Of a stretch of 64,000 bases of DNA, positions 1-9,448 are shown piece after piece. Source of the DNA: Micromonospora pallida (GTDB lineage: Bacteria > Actinomycetota > Actinomycetes > Mycobacteriales > Micromonosporaceae). Made by a program: the position numbers and the translations under genes. The DNA lies in assembly GCF_900090325.1 (NCBI RefSeq), contig NZ_FMHW01000002.1, positions 6,201,001 through 6,265,000 on the forward strand, in the 5' to 3' direction. The notes under the pieces were generated by a model that saw nothing but the letters and a program-made list of their open reading frames with translations, was not told the origin of the DNA and searched no databases. Numbering within the stretch: position 1 is the first letter of the stretch; every line of letters begins with the position of its first letter.

Positions 1-17
1 TGCTCCAGGAGAGCTTC

Positions 18-1985
18 CTACACCTCGATGCGGGAGCCCATGATCACCGTCCGGTCGCGGGGCAGGCCGAAGTGTTCGGCGGCGTCGGCGGTGAGGTAGG
101 ACGTGGCGACGAACAGCCGCTTGCGCCAGAGCGGCATCGTCGGCAGGGGACCTGGCCGGAGTTCGACCTTCGACAGGAAGTACGACGCCTGGTCCAGCCC
201 CATCCGGCCCTCGGTGGCGGCCGGGTCGACCTTCCGGAGCACCTCGGGCACGTTCGGGTTCTCGAGGTAGCCGAAGCGGGCCGTGACGTGGACGATCCCG
301 TCGTCGGCGTAACCGAGATCGTCGACGACGATGCGCTGGTCGGCGGGGACGCGGGGCACTGGTTCGGTCAGGATCGACAGGATCAGGACGTGTTCGTGGC
401 GTACGTGGTTGTGCTCGACGTTGGCGCGCATGGCCAGCGGCGCGGTCTGCTTGCCCGGGTTGAGGAAGACCGCCGTGCCCGCGACGCACCGTACGTTCTG
501 CGGGTTGTCGCGTAGTTCCTCGACGAAGTCGTGCAGTGACCCCTCGCGGCGCTGTCGCTCGGCGGCGACGATCTGGCGACCACGCTGCCAGGTGGTCATG
601 ACGGTGAACGCGGTCAGGCCGATGAGCAGCGGCAGCCACGCCCCGTGGATCAGCTTGGTCGTGTTGGCCGCGACGAACAACAGGTCCACCACCAGCAGCG
701 GGACAGCGCCGAGGGCGAGCAGCCATGGCCGGACGCGCCACCTCCAGTGACTGATGTAGAAGAAGATCAGGGTGCTGATGGTGATCGTCGCGGTCACCGC
801 CATGCCGAACGCGTACGCCAGGGCCGCTGAACTCCGGAAGGCGAACACCAGGGTGAGCACCGAAACCATCAGCAGCCAGTTGATCCACGGTACGTAGACC
901 TGGCCGATCACGGATGCGGAGGTGTGCGTGACGCGCAGCCGAGGCAGGTAGCCCAGCTTGGCGGCCTGCGACGCGACCGAGTACGCGCCGGTGATCACCG
1001 CCTGGGAGGCGATCACCGTCGCCGCGGTGGCCAACCCGACCAGCGGTAGCCGTCCCCAGTCGGGCACGAGGCGGAAGAACAGTCCGCTGACGTTCGCCGG
1101 GTCCCGCAGGATGAGTGCTCCCTGACCCAGATAGCTCAGTACGCAGGCCGGGAACACCAGGACCAGCCAGGCCCGGGTGATCGACCGGCGACCGAAGTGC
1201 CCCATGTCCGCGTACAGTGCCTCCGCACCGGTCACCGCGAGCACGATCGCGGCCAGGGCGAAGAACGCCACACCGAAGTGACCGGCCAGGAACTCGAGCG
1301 CGTAGGTCGGCGACAGCGCTCGGAGGATGTCCGGGTGCTGCGTGATGCCAGCCACGCCGCACGCGGATATGGTCACGAACCAGATGATCATGACGGGGCC
1401 GAAGAGCCGACCGACGGCGCTGGTTCCCCGTCGCTGCACCAGAAACAGCAGCACGATGATCACCGCGGTGATCGGCACGACGAGTCCGGCCAGCGACGGT
1501 TCGACGACCTTCAGCCCTTCCACCGCGGACAGCACCGAGATCGCCGGGGTGATCATGCTGTCGCCGAAGAACAGCGCGGCGCCGAAGATGCCCAGGGCGG
1601 CAAGTGCCGGAGCGGCCCGGCCGCGTTCCGCAGCCGACCGCCGCAGCAGGGTGATCAGCGCCATGATGCCGCCCTCGCCCTGGTTGTCGGCGCGCATCGC
1701 CAGCAGCACGTAGGTGACGGTGACAATGATCATCACCGACCAGAACACCAGCGAGACGACTCCGAACACGACCCCCGGGCTGATCGGGACGGGGTGTGGG
1801 TCGCCCGGATTGAACACGGTCTGCATGGTGTAGATCGGGCTGGTGCCGATGTCACCGAACACCACTCCGAGTGCGCCCACCACGAGCGGGACCGGCACGG
1901 GCGCGTCGACGCGCGGATTGCGGACCGCCAGGGACCGCGACGCGGTCTCACTGTCCCGCCCGCGCGGTCCCTGCGCGTCCGTCAC
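18..1985 (-). CDS. kup: Kup-family potassium uptake permease
   Basis: Potassium importer of the Kup/HAK family (APC superfamily), normally a proton-coupled K+ symporter of the cytoplasmic membrane. The family signature GDIGTSP is at residues 44-50, followed by about twelve hydrophobic segments and a soluble C-terminal domain; 655 residues is the usual family length. I start at the GTG at 1985 because GAAGGAAGG sits just upstream of it; the in-frame ATG at 2024 would add 13 residues and has no comparable ribosome site. It diverges from kdpD over a 332-base spacer, so control by KdpE is plausible but is an inference. The gene appears complete, with its stop 18 bases from the window edge. Confidence 0.95.
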   Translation of the reverse strand: MTDAQGPRGRDSETASRSLAVRNPRVDAPVPVPLVVGALGVVFGDIGTSPIYTMQTVFNPGDPHPVPISPGVVFGVVSLVFWSVMIIVTVTYVLLAMRADNQGEGGIMALITLLRRSAAERGRAAPALAALGIFGAALFFGDSMITPAISVLSAVEGLKVVEPSLAGLVVPITAVIIVLLFLVQRRGTSAVGRLFGPVMIIWFVTISACGVAGITQHPDILRALSPTYALEFLAGHFGVAFFALAAIVLAVTGAEALYADMGHFGRRSITRAWLVLVFPACVLSYLGQGALILRDPANVSGLFFRLVPDWGRLPLVGLATAATVIASQAVITGAYSVASQAAKLGYLPRLRVTHTSASVIGQVYVPWINWLLMVSVLTLVFAFRSSAALAYAFGMAVTATITISTLIFFYISHWRWRVRPWLLALGAVPLLVVDLLFVAANTTKLIHGAWLPLLIGLTAFTVMTTWQRGRQIVAAERQRREGSLHDFVEELRDNPQNVRCVAGTAVFLNPGKQTAPLAMRANVEHNHVRHEHVLILSILTEPVPRVPADQRIVVDDLGYADDGIVHVTARFGYLENPNVPEVLRKVDPAATEGRMGLDQASYFLSKVELRPGPLPTMPLWRKRLFVATSYLTADAAEHFGLPRDRTVIMGSRIEV

Positions 1986-2317
1986 GACGAACCTTCCTTC
2001 GACGTATCGGTGTGGTCGTCGCATTTTCCCAGCACATCGGGGCGCTCGCCGCCGTGTTGGACAGACCGTCAGGGCCGTCGGCCGCCGGTCTGCCGTACCC
2101 AGCGGTGACCGGGGTCACCCGATCGAGGGGCAGCGTGAAGAAGGCGTTAAGAATCGCCGGCTCGCCGTGATGGTCGCGTTATGGCCCCTGTCGTCGCCGG
2201 GGCGGATGGCGTTGTGATTGCTCGGCGCGGCCGACAGGTGGCTGGGACGCTGGCACCGTCCCGGCGCGGCACCCGTCGCCCGACCCGCCGGTCACGCTGT
2301 GGAGAGGATTTCCTGCT
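1986..2317. promoter_or_regulatory. kup/kdpD divergent control region
   Basis: No gene is supported in this 332-base spacer. It contains the perfect palindrome GGTGACC-GG-GGTCACC at 2104-2119, roughly central between the two start codons, and GGAGAGGA at 2301-2308, which is the ribosome site for kdpD. The palindrome is a candidate operator shared by kup and kdpDE. I see no clear c-di-AMP riboswitch, although such elements control K+ genes in other bacteria. Confidence 0.45.
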
Positions 2318-4873
2318 GTGCCACGAGGGGAACTGCGCGTCTACCTCGGTGCCGCACCCGGCGTCGGCAAGACCTACGCCATGCTCGAGGAGGCGCGGCG
2401 CCGCGCCGAGCGCGGCACGGACGTGGTGATCGGACTCGTCGAGACCCACGGCCGCAGGCACACCGCCGCCATGATCGGCGGACTGGACATCGTCCCCCGC
2501 CGCACGATCACCTGTCGGGGCACTGAGCTCACCGAGATGGACCTCGACGCGGTCCTGGCCCGCGCCCCCGAGGTTGCCCTGGTCGACGAACTCGCCCACA
2601 CCAACGTGCCCGGCTCGCGCAACGACAAGCGTTGGCAGGACATCCAGGAACTCCTCGACGCCGGGATCACCGTGCTCACCACGGTCAACATCCAGCACCT
2701 GGAATCGCTCAACGACGTCGTCGCCCAGATCACCGGCACCACCCAACACGAAACCGTCCCCGACCAGGTCGTCCGCGCCGCCGAACAGGTCGAGATCGTC
2801 GACATGACCCCCGAGGCGCTTCGCCGACGGATGGCACACGGCAACATCTACCGCCCCGACCGGATCGACGCGGCGCTCGGCAACTACTTCCGGGTCGGCA
2901 ACCTCACCGCCCTGCGCGAGCTGGCCCTGCTCTGGCTCGCCGACAAGGTCGACGAGCAACTCGACGCGTACCGGACCCAGCAGGGCATCACCGCGACCTG
3001 GGAGGCCCGCGAGCGGGTGGTCGTGGCGCTCACCGGCGGACCCGAGGGAGAGACCCTGGTCCGGCGCGCGGCCCGGATCGCCGCCCGCAGCAAGGGCACC
3101 GACCTCCTTGCGGTGCACGTCGCCCGCAGCGACGGCCTCGCTGGCACCGACCCGGCGCAACTCGCCCGACAACGGGTGCTGGTGGAGAGCCTCGGCGGCA
3201 CCTACCACCAGGTCCTCGGCACCGACATCCCGGCCGCCCTGCTCGACTTCGCCCGTGGCGTCAACGCCACCCAGTTGGTGCTCGGCGCCAGCCGTCGCGG
3301 TCGCTTCGCGCAGATCCTCTCCCGCGGCGTCGGCGTCACCACCACCGCCCGGTCCGGTCCTATCGACGTCCACCTGGTCACCCACGCCGAGGCCGGACGC
3401 GGCCGGCGTACGGTGGGAGTGCCGGCAGCGCTGTCCCGCCGCCGGCGGCTGCTCGGATACGGGTTCGCGCTGCTCGGTATGCCGCTGCTCACCCTGCTGC
3501 TGGCGGCGCTGCCCGACCTCACCTTGGCCAACGACATTCTGATCTTCCTCGCCGCCATCGTCGGCGTCGCCCTGGTCGGTGGGCTGTGGCCCGCGCTGCT
3601 CGCCGCGCTGGGCGGGTCCCTGCTGCTGAACTGGTTCTTCACCCCACCGTTCCGCACCCTGACCATCGCCGAAGGGGACAGCCTGCTCGCCCTGGGCGTC
3701 TTCGTCGGCGTCGCCGTCGCGGTCAGTTGGGTCGTCGACGTCGCCGCCCGGCGCACCCGGGAGGCCGCCCGCGCATCCGCCGACGCGCAGACCCTCGCCG
3801 CAGTCGCCGGCAACGTCCTGCGCGGGCAGCGCCCCCTGCCGGCGCTGCTGGAACAGCTCCAGGAGACCTTCGCACTGCGTGCGGTCAGCGTCCTGGAACT
3901 GGCCGCCGAGGCTGCCGGACGCCCCGGCCGGGACCGGGAGGAGGACGCCTGGCGAGTCGTCGCCAGTGTCGGCGAGGCGCCAGCCGGCAGCCCGAGCGCA
4001 GGCGAAACGGCGGTACCCGTCGACGAACGTCTCACCGTCGTGCTCTCCGGCCGACGGCTGGAGGCCGCCGACCGTCGCATCGTCGAGGCGTTCGCCGCAC
4101 AGGCCGCCGTCGCGCTCCGGCAGGAACGCCTCGCCGAGGAGGCCGCCGCCGCCCGGCCCCTGGCGGAGGCCGACCGGATGCGCACCGCGCTGCTCGCCGC
4201 CGTCAGCCATGACCTGCGCACCCCCCTCGCCTCGGCCAAAGCCGCCGTGTCCAGCCTGCGTAGCCGCGACGTCGACTTCGACGCCGAGGACCGGGACGAA
4301 CTGCTGGCCACCGCCGACGAGTCCCTCGACCGGCTCGGCCGGCTGGTGGCCAATCTGCTCGACATGAGCCGCCTGCAGGCCGGCGCCCTCGGTGTCCACC
4401 CCATCCCCATCGGCCTGGAGGATGTCGTACCCCGGGCCCTGGACGAACTCGGCCCGCAGGCCGCCGACGTCACCACCGACATCCCCGCCGACCTGCCGGC
4501 GGCCACCGCCGACCCGGGCCTGCTGGAGCGGGTCCTGGTCAACCTCGTCGCGAACGCCCTGCGCTACAGCCCACCCGGGCGACCGCCCACCATCACCGCC
4601 AGCGCCCACTCCGGCCAGGTCGAACTACGCGTCGTCGACACCGGCCCCGGCATCGCCGAGGACCAGTGGGAGCGGGTGTTCCTGCCGTTCCAGCGCCTCG
4701 GCGACCGCGACAACACCACCGGCGTCGGCCTCGGCCTCGCCCTGTCCCGCGGTCTCGCCGAAGCGATGGGCGGCAGCATCACCCCCGAGACCACCCCTGG
4801 CGGAGGACTCACCATGGTGCTGCGGCTGCCCGCCACCACACCGACCGAACCCACGGAGGGCCCGCAGGAATGA
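2318..4873 (+). CDS. kdpD: KdpD sensor histidine kinase
   Basis: Membrane sensor kinase for potassium limitation or turgor; phosphorylates KdpE. The order is classical for full-length KdpD: N-terminal KdpD domain with Walker A GAAPGVGKT at residues 11-19, a USP-like domain from about residue 225, four membrane segments (DUF4118, about 385-485), a GAF-like stretch, then HisKA with the phosphoacceptor His631 in AVSHDLRTP and an HATPase domain (DTGPGIAED, GVGLGLALS). 851 residues is normal. Start is GTG with GGAGAGGA upstream. Its stop overlaps the kdpE start (ATGA, 4870-4873), so the pair is translationally coupled. Unusually, no kdpFABC pump genes are nearby; the neighbours are kup and an APC permease. 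Confidence 0.96.
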   Translation: MPRGELRVYLGAAPGVGKTYAMLEEARRRAERGTDVVIGLVETHGRRHTAAMIGGLDIVPRRTITCRGTELTEMDLDAVLARAPEVALVDELAHTNVPGSRNDKRWQDIQELLDAGITVLTTVNIQHLESLNDVVAQITGTTQHETVPDQVVRAAEQVEIVDMTPEALRRRMAHGNIYRPDRIDAALGNYFRVGNLTALRELALLWLADKVDEQLDAYRTQQGITATWEARERVVVALTGGPEGETLVRRAARIAARSKGTDLLAVHVARSDGLAGTDPAQLARQRVLVESLGGTYHQVLGTDIPAALLDFARGVNATQLVLGASRRGRFAQILSRGVGVTTTARSGPIDVHLVTHAEAGRGRRTVGVPAALSRRRRLLGYGFALLGMPLLTLLLAALPDLTLANDILIFLAAIVGVALVGGLWPALLAALGGSLLLNWFFTPPFRTLTIAEGDSLLALGVFVGVAVAVSWVVDVAARRTREAARASADAQTLAAVAGNVLRGQRPLPALLEQLQETFALRAVSVLELAAEAAGRPGRDREEDAWRVVASVGEAPAGSPSAGETAVPVDERLTVVLSGRRLEAADRRIVEAFAAQAAVALRQERLAEEAAAARPLAEADRMRTALLAAVSHDLRTPLASAKAAVSSLRSRDVDFDAEDRDELLATADESLDRLGRLVANLLDMSRLQAGALGVHPIPIGLEDVVPRALDELGPQAADVTTDIPADLPAATADPGLLERVLVNLVANALRYSPPGRPPTITASAHSGQVELRVVDTGPGIAEDQWERVFLPFQRLGDRDNTTGVGLGLALSRGLAEAMGGSITPETTPGGGLTMVLRLPATTPTEPTEGPQE

Positions 4874-5553
4874 ACCGGATCCTCGTCGTCGACGACGAAC
4901 CCCAGATCCTGCGCGCCCTGCGCATCAACCTGCGCGCCCGCGGCTACGACGTCGACGTGGCCGCCACCGGCACCGCCGCGCTCAAGGCCGCCGCCAGTCA
5001 CCCACCCGACCTCGTGGTGCTCGACCTCGGTCTGCCCGACGTCGACGGCGTCGACGTCATCCAAGGGCTCCGTGGCTGGACCACCGTCCCCATCATCGTG
5101 CTCTCCGGCCGCGCCGGCAGCGACGACAAGGTCACCGCCCTCGACGCCGGCGCCGACGACTACGTCACCAAACCCTTCGGCGTCGACGAACTCCTCGCCC
5201 GCATCCGCGCCGTCACCCGCCGGCACATGACAGGCGCCGACGCGGCCAGCCCCACCGCACGGCTCGGCTGGCACACCGTCGACCTCGCCGCCCACACCGT
5301 CACCCGCGACGACGGCACCGAGATCAAACTGACCCCCACCCAGTGGGGCGTCCTCGAAACACTGCTCCGCAACCCCGGCAAGCTGATCAGCCAGCGCCAG
5401 CTCCTCCATGACGTCTGGGGCCCGGGGTACGAGACCGAGACCAGCTACCTGCGCCAGTACATGGCCCAGCTACGCCGCAAGCTCGAACCCGACCCGGCCC
5501 GGCCCCGCCACCTCATCACCGAACCCGGCATGGGCTACCGCTACCAGCCATGA
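4870..5553 (+). CDS. kdpE: KdpE response regulator
   Basis: OmpR/PhoB-type response regulator, 227 residues, partner of KdpD. The receiver domain has the acidic pair in VVDDEP near the N terminus, phosphoacceptor Asp52 in VLDLGLPD and the conserved Lys of VTKPF. The C-terminal winged helix reads [12 protein letters not shown] to GMGYRYQP. In KdpE of other bacteria the phosphorylated form activates kdpFABC; here the linked candidates are kup, the permease downstream and its own operon. Start ATG overlaps kdpD by four bases, and its stop overlaps the next small ORF in the same way. Confidence 0.96.
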   Translation: MNRILVVDDEPQILRALRINLRARGYDVDVAATGTAALKAAASHPPDLVVLDLGLPDVDGVDVIQGLRGWTTVPIIVLSGRAGSDDKVTALDAGADDYVTKPFGVDELLARIRAVTRRHMTGADAASPTARLGWHTVDLAAHTVTRDDGTEIKLTPTQWGVLETLLRNPGKLISQRQLLHDVWGPGYETETSYLRQYMAQLRRKLEPDPARPRHLITEPGMGYRYQP

Positions 5554-5672
5554 AACGGCAGGACAACGTGGGCATTCTCGTAGGAACGATCTTCCTCACC
5601 GTGGCCGCCGGTGCGGGTCTGCTGAACCGGACCCCACCGCGCCGCCCCCTCCGACGGGGGCGACAGGCATGA
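5550..5672 (+). CDS. 40-residue single-span membrane peptide
   Basis: A small ORF that fills the gap between kdpE and the permease exactly: its ATG overlaps the kdpE stop (ATGA, 5550-5553) and its TGA overlaps the permease start (ATGA, 5669-5672). It encodes one hydrophobic segment ([18 protein letters not shown], about residues 8-25) after a short polar start and before a basic proline/arginine tail. The double coupling is the main evidence that it is translated. KdpF, a peptide of about 29 residues in the Kdp pump, has a similar plan, so a small regulatory subunit of the permease is a reasonable idea. No sequence identity to KdpF is claimed. Confidence 0.7.
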   Translation: MKRQDNVGILVGTIFLTVAAGAGLLNRTPPRRPLRRGRQA

Positions 5673-7732
5673 GCGGCGGACGGTCGCGTCGTGCCACCAG
5701 ACGCGGTGCGGCGAGCGGGAGCGTGAACGGCGACGGGCGACTGCCCGGCGCGGCCCGGCCGGAGGTGCCGGAGTGCGTCGACACGCCGTCCGTCGGCACC
5801 CCGGTGTCGAGCCCACTGGCGCAGTGGCTGCTGCGGCACCGGGTGCAGGTGGCGGGACCGGAGACCGACGAGTCGCACGCCGCCCCGCACCCGTGGTGGA
5901 AGGTGATGTGCCTGACCGGCGTGGACTACTTCTCCACCCTGTCCTACCTGCCGGGCATCGCCGCGCTGGCCGCCGGAGCGCTGTCCCCGCTGGCGACCCT
6001 GCTGATCGTGGCGCTGACCCTGTTCGGGGTGCTGCCCATGTACCGGCGGGTGGCCCGGGAGAGCCCGCACGGGCAGGGCTCGGTGGCCATGCTGGAGCGC
6101 CTGCTGCCGTTCTGGAAAGGCAAGATATTCGTCCTGGTGCTGCTCGGGTTCGTGGCCACCTCGTGGATCATCACGATCACCCTGTCGTCCGCCGATGCCA
6201 CCGTGCACCTGCTGGAGAACCCGATCCTGCCCGACGGCTTCCCGCACGGCACCACCGCCGCGGTGGCGGTCACCGTCGTGTTGCTGCTCGTCCTGGGCGG
6301 GGTGTTCCTGCTCGGCTTCAGCGAGGCCGTCGGCGTGGCGATTCCCCTGGTCGCGGTGTTCCTGTTGCTCAACGCGGTGGTCGTGGCCATCGGCATGGTC
6401 GAGGTGATGCGAAACCCCGGCCTGCTCGCGGGATGGACCGACGCGTTGACCACCGGTACCGACGGGATCGGCGACATCATCGGCCCCGCGGTGCTGGCCT
6501 TCCCGCTGTTGGTGCTCGGCCTGTCCGGCTTCGAGACGGGGGTGAGCATGATGCCCCTGGTTCGGGGAGACGGGCCGGACGCCCAGGCCCGGCTCGCCGC
6601 CCGGATCCGCAACACCCGCAAGCTGCTGACCGCCGCCGCGCTGGTCATGTCGGCCTACCTGGTCTGCACCACCCTGGTCACCACGGTGCTGATTCCCGCC
6701 GACGAGTTCCAACCCGGCGGCGCGGCCAATGGCCGGGCACTGGCCTACGTCGCCCACGAGTACCTGGGAGAGGCATTCGGCACCGTCTACGACATCAGCA
6801 GCGTGCTGATCCTGTGGTTCGCCGGTGCCTCCGCGATGGCCGGACTGATCAACATCGTGCCCCGCTACCTGCCCTCGTACGGCATGGCACCGGAGTGGGG
6901 CCGGGCCGTACGCCCCGTCGTCATCGTCTACACCCTCATCAGCATCGCCATCACCATCACGTTCCGGGCCGACGTCGACGCCCAGGCCGGCGCCTACGCC
7001 ACGGGCATCCTCGCCATGATGGTCTCCGGGGCGGTCGCGGTGACCATCTCCGCGCTACGCCGTCGGCAACGCGCCGCCACCGCCGGGTTCGCGCTGCTCA
7101 GTGTGGTCCTGCTGTACGCGCTGGCCGAGAACGTCATCGAGAAACCCGACGGCCTCGCGATCTCCGGCCTGTTCGTCGCCGGCATCATTGCCGTGTCCCT
7201 GGTGTCCCGCGTCTCCCGCACCACCGAACTACGCGCCGAACGCATCGAGTTCGACGAGCCGGCGCGGCGATTCGTCGCCGACTCGATCGAGTACGACGGA
7301 CGGCTGGACATCATCGCCCACCGTCCCGAGGTGTGCACCGGCGCCGAGTACCGGGCCAAGGAACGCGCGCAGCGCGGCATGAACCCGGTGCCCGGTGCGG
7401 CGGACGTGCTCTTCCTCGAGATCGAGGTCATCGACCCGTCGGATTTCAGCGACGTCCTACGGGTGCAGGGCGTCGACGTGGACGGGCACCGGGTCCTGCG
7501 TACGCAGAGCCCGGCCGCGCCGAACGCCATCGCCGCCGTCCTGCTCGCCCTGCGCGACGCCACCGGTGTGCGCCCGCACGCGCATTTCGAGTGGTCCGAA
7601 GGCAGCCCCATCGCCCACCTCATGCGTTACCTCATCCTCGGTCGCGGTGACACCCCACCGGTCGTGCGCGAGATCCTCCGCAAGGCGGAACGGGACCCGG
7701 CACGCCGACCCGGCATCCACGTCGGCGGCTGA
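5669..7732 (+). CDS. APC-superfamily permease, KdpDE-linked
   Basis: Polytopic permease of 687 residues. After about 75 polar residues comes [14 protein letters not shown], the APC-type first helix, followed by about twelve membrane segments and a soluble C-terminal domain of about 160 residues. Annotation pipelines would call it an amino acid permease, but a first helix of this style plus a cytosolic C-terminal domain also fits K+ importers of the KimA/Kup branch, and the KdpDE linkage favours K+. Start ATG at 5669 is chosen because it overlaps the small ORF stop; an earlier in-frame ATG at 5408 lies inside kdpE. No strong terminator is seen before the convergent ABC permease at 7770. Confidence 0.85.
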   Translation: MSGGRSRRATRRGAASGSVNGDGRLPGAARPEVPECVDTPSVGTPVSSPLAQWLLRHRVQVAGPETDESHAAPHPWWKVMCLTGVDYFSTLSYLPGIAALAAGALSPLATLLIVALTLFGVLPMYRRVARESPHGQGSVAMLERLLPFWKGKIFVLVLLGFVATSWIITITLSSADATVHLLENPILPDGFPHGTTAAVAVTVVLLLVLGGVFLLGFSEAVGVAIPLVAVFLLLNAVVVAIGMVEVMRNPGLLAGWTDALTTGTDGIGDIIGPAVLAFPLLVLGLSGFETGVSMMPLVRGDGPDAQARLAARIRNTRKLLTAAALVMSAYLVCTTLVTTVLIPADEFQPGGAANGRALAYVAHEYLGEAFGTVYDISSVLILWFAGASAMAGLINIVPRYLPSYGMAPEWGRAVRPVVIVYTLISIAITITFRADVDAQAGAYATGILAMMVSGAVAVTISALRRRQRAATAGFALLSVVLLYALAENVIEKPDGLAISGLFVAGIIAVSLVSRVSRTTELRAERIEFDEPARRFVADSIEYDGRLDIIAHRPEVCTGAEYRAKERAQRGMNPVPGAADVLFLEIEVIDPSDFSDVLRVQGVDVDGHRVLRTQSPAAPNAIAAVLLALRDATGVRPHAHFEWSEGSPIAHLMRYLILGRGDTPPVVREILRKAERDPARRPGIHVGG

Positions 7733-7769
7733 TCCCCCGGCCGGCGTCATGTCGCCTCCGCTGCTCAGG

Positions 7770-8567
7770 TCAACGGACGGACTTACGTACGTAGAGGGCG
7801 CGGGCCCAGGCGTAGCCAGCGGCGATCATGACGACGCACCAGGCGAGGGCGAGCCAGCCCGGCCGACCGGGGGTGGTTCCGGCGAGCAGCGCGCGGGCGG
7901 TCTCGATGAAGGCCGTGAACGGTTGCCAGTCGGCGAACCACCGCAGCCCGGCCGGCATGGATTCGGTGGGGACGAAACCGCTGCCGAGGAAGGGCAGCAG
8001 GGTGAAGATCATCGGGGTGTTGCTGGCGGTCTCCACCGTCTCCGCGCTCATACCCATGGCGATGGCGACCCAGGAGACCGCGAAGCAGACCAGGCCGAGG
8101 AAGGCGGTGAGGGCGAGCCAGTCGAGCGGGCCGGCAGCCGGGCGCAGGCCCATGAGGAGGGCGACGCCGAGGACGAAGGCGAGGCAGATGATGCCCTGGA
8201 TGGTGTTGCCGAGCACGTGTCCGGTGAGCACGGCGGCGCGGGAGATCGCCATCGACCGGAACCGGGCGACGATGCCCTCGGTCATGTCCTGGGCCACCCC
8301 GATGGAGGCGCCGGACGCGATGCCGGCGACACCGATGAGCAGGATGCCGGGTACGACGTAGGCGAGATAGTCCTGGGTTGCGTTGGCGGCGCCGGCACCC
8401 GGCAGGCCGGCGCCGAGGGTGTTGCCGAAGACGTAGACGAACAGCAGGAGCAGGACGACCGGGACACCGACGACGAAGCCGGTGAGTCCGGGATAGCGGA
8501 TCATGTGGAGCAGGTTGCGGTGGAGCATGGTCACCGAGTCGGAGACGGTGGTGGTCACGGTGCTCAT
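7770..8567 (-). CDS. ABC-2 type permease, DrrB-like
   Basis: Membrane half of a Drr-type exporter (265 residues), with six hydrophobic segments and the ABC-2 pattern FLPFLGSGFVPTESMP near the C terminus, as in the daunorubicin-resistance permease DrrB. It works as a dimer with the ATPase encoded just upstream, exporting drugs or lipids. The ATG at 8567 overlaps the ATPase stop at 8564-8566, so the two are translationally coupled. It is the last gene of a four-gene leftward operon and converges on the APC permease with 37 bases between the stops. Confidence 0.93.
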   Translation of the reverse strand: MSTVTTTVSDSVTMLHRNLLHMIRYPGLTGFVVGVPVVLLLLFVYVFGNTLGAGLPGAGAANATQDYLAYVVPGILLIGVAGIASGASIGVAQDMTEGIVARFRSMAISRAAVLTGHVLGNTIQGIICLAFVLGVALLMGLRPAAGPLDWLALTAFLGLVCFAVSWVAIAMGMSAETVETASNTPMIFTLLPFLGSGFVPTESMPAGLRWFADWQPFTAFIETARALLAGTTPGRPGWLALAWCVVMIAAGYAWARALYVRKSVR

Positions 8568-9448
8568 GCGTTCTCCCTGGTCGGGGTGGTAGTGGCCTCG
8601 GTGAGCGCGAAGAAGACGTCGTCGAGGCTGGGCGCGCGCACGCTGACGTTGGCGGAACGGACGTCGCCGATGCCGGCCAGGGCGTGGCGGAGCCCGTCGG
8701 CGGTGCCGTCGGTGGGGATCTCGCGAACGGGTGCTCCGTCCGGGCCGTGGACGATGAGCACCTCGGATCCGACGCGGGCCTTGAGTTCGGCCGGGGATCC
8801 CTCGCCGACGAGGCGTCCACGGTGCAGGACGGCGACGCGGTCGGCGACCCGGTCGGCCTCCTCGAGGTACTGGGTGGTGAGCAGGATGGTGACCCCGTCG
8901 GCGAGGAGTTCGCGGACGATGTCCCACATCGTCTGACGGCTGCGCGGATCGAGTCCGGTGGTCGGCTCGTCGAGGAAGATGACCTTCGGACTGCCGACGA
9001 GGGTCATGGCAAGGTCCAGCCGACGTTTCATCCCGCCGGAGTAGGTGGCGAGCGGTTTACGGGCGGCCTCCACGAGGTCGAACCGTTCCAGCAGCTCGGT
9101 CACCCGGCGGCGGCCGGTGCGTGGACCGAGATGGCGCAGCCTGGCCATGAGCCGGAGGTTCTCCTCGCCGGTCAGCAGTCCGTCCACGGCGGCGAACTGG
9201 CCGGTCAGGCCGATCGCGGCGCGGACGCCGTCGGGATCGCGGGCCAGGTCGTGCCCGGCGATCATGGCCGTGCCGGCGTCCGGAGCGACGAGGGTCGAGA
9301 GGATGTGTACGGTCGTGGTCTTGCCGGCGCCGTTCGGGCCGAGCAGGGCGTACACGGTGCCGGCGGCGATGGTCAGGTCGATGCCGTCCAGGACGGTCTG
9401 GTCGCCGTAGGTCTTGCGTAGTCCGACGGCGGTGATGGCGCTGTTCAT
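8564..9448 (-). CDS. ABC transporter ATPase, DrrA-like
   Basis: Nucleotide-binding subunit of the exporter, 294 residues. Walker A GPNGAGKT is at residues 37-44, the signature reads YSGGMKRRLDLAM, Walker B VIFLDEPTTGLD, and the C-terminal extension is typical of DrrA/CcmA ATPases. It should pair with the following permease. The start overlaps the stop of the DUF4097 gene (ATGA, 9445-9448). The substrate cannot be read from sequence; the operon with a ribbon-helix-helix regulator and DUF4097 argues for a housekeeping or envelope-stress exporter rather than a biosynthetic-cluster pump. Confidence 0.95.
   Translation of the reverse strand: MNSAITAVGLRKTYGDQTVLDGIDLTIAAGTVYALLGPNGAGKTTTVHILSTLVAPDAGTAMIAGHDLARDPDGVRAAIGLTGQFAAVDGLLTGEENLRLMARLRHLGPRTGRRRVTELLERFDLVEAARKPLATYSGGMKRRLDLAMTLVGSPKVIFLDEPTTGLDPRSRQTMWDIVRELLADGVTILLTTQYLEEADRVADRVAVLHRGRLVGEGSPAELKARVGSEVLIVHGPDGAPVREIPTDGTADGLRHALAGIGDVRSANVSVRAPSLDDVFFALTEATTTPTRENA

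Noticed and set aside
2632..4212. Long plus-strand Arg/Pro-rich frame inside kdpD
   Set aside because: Out of frame with KdpD and of shadow composition; no start context.
2147..4609. Long open frame on the minus strand across kdpD
   Set aside because: It is antisense to an unmistakable KdpD, has no domain, and is Gly/Asp/Gln-rich as expected for the reverse of high-GC codons.
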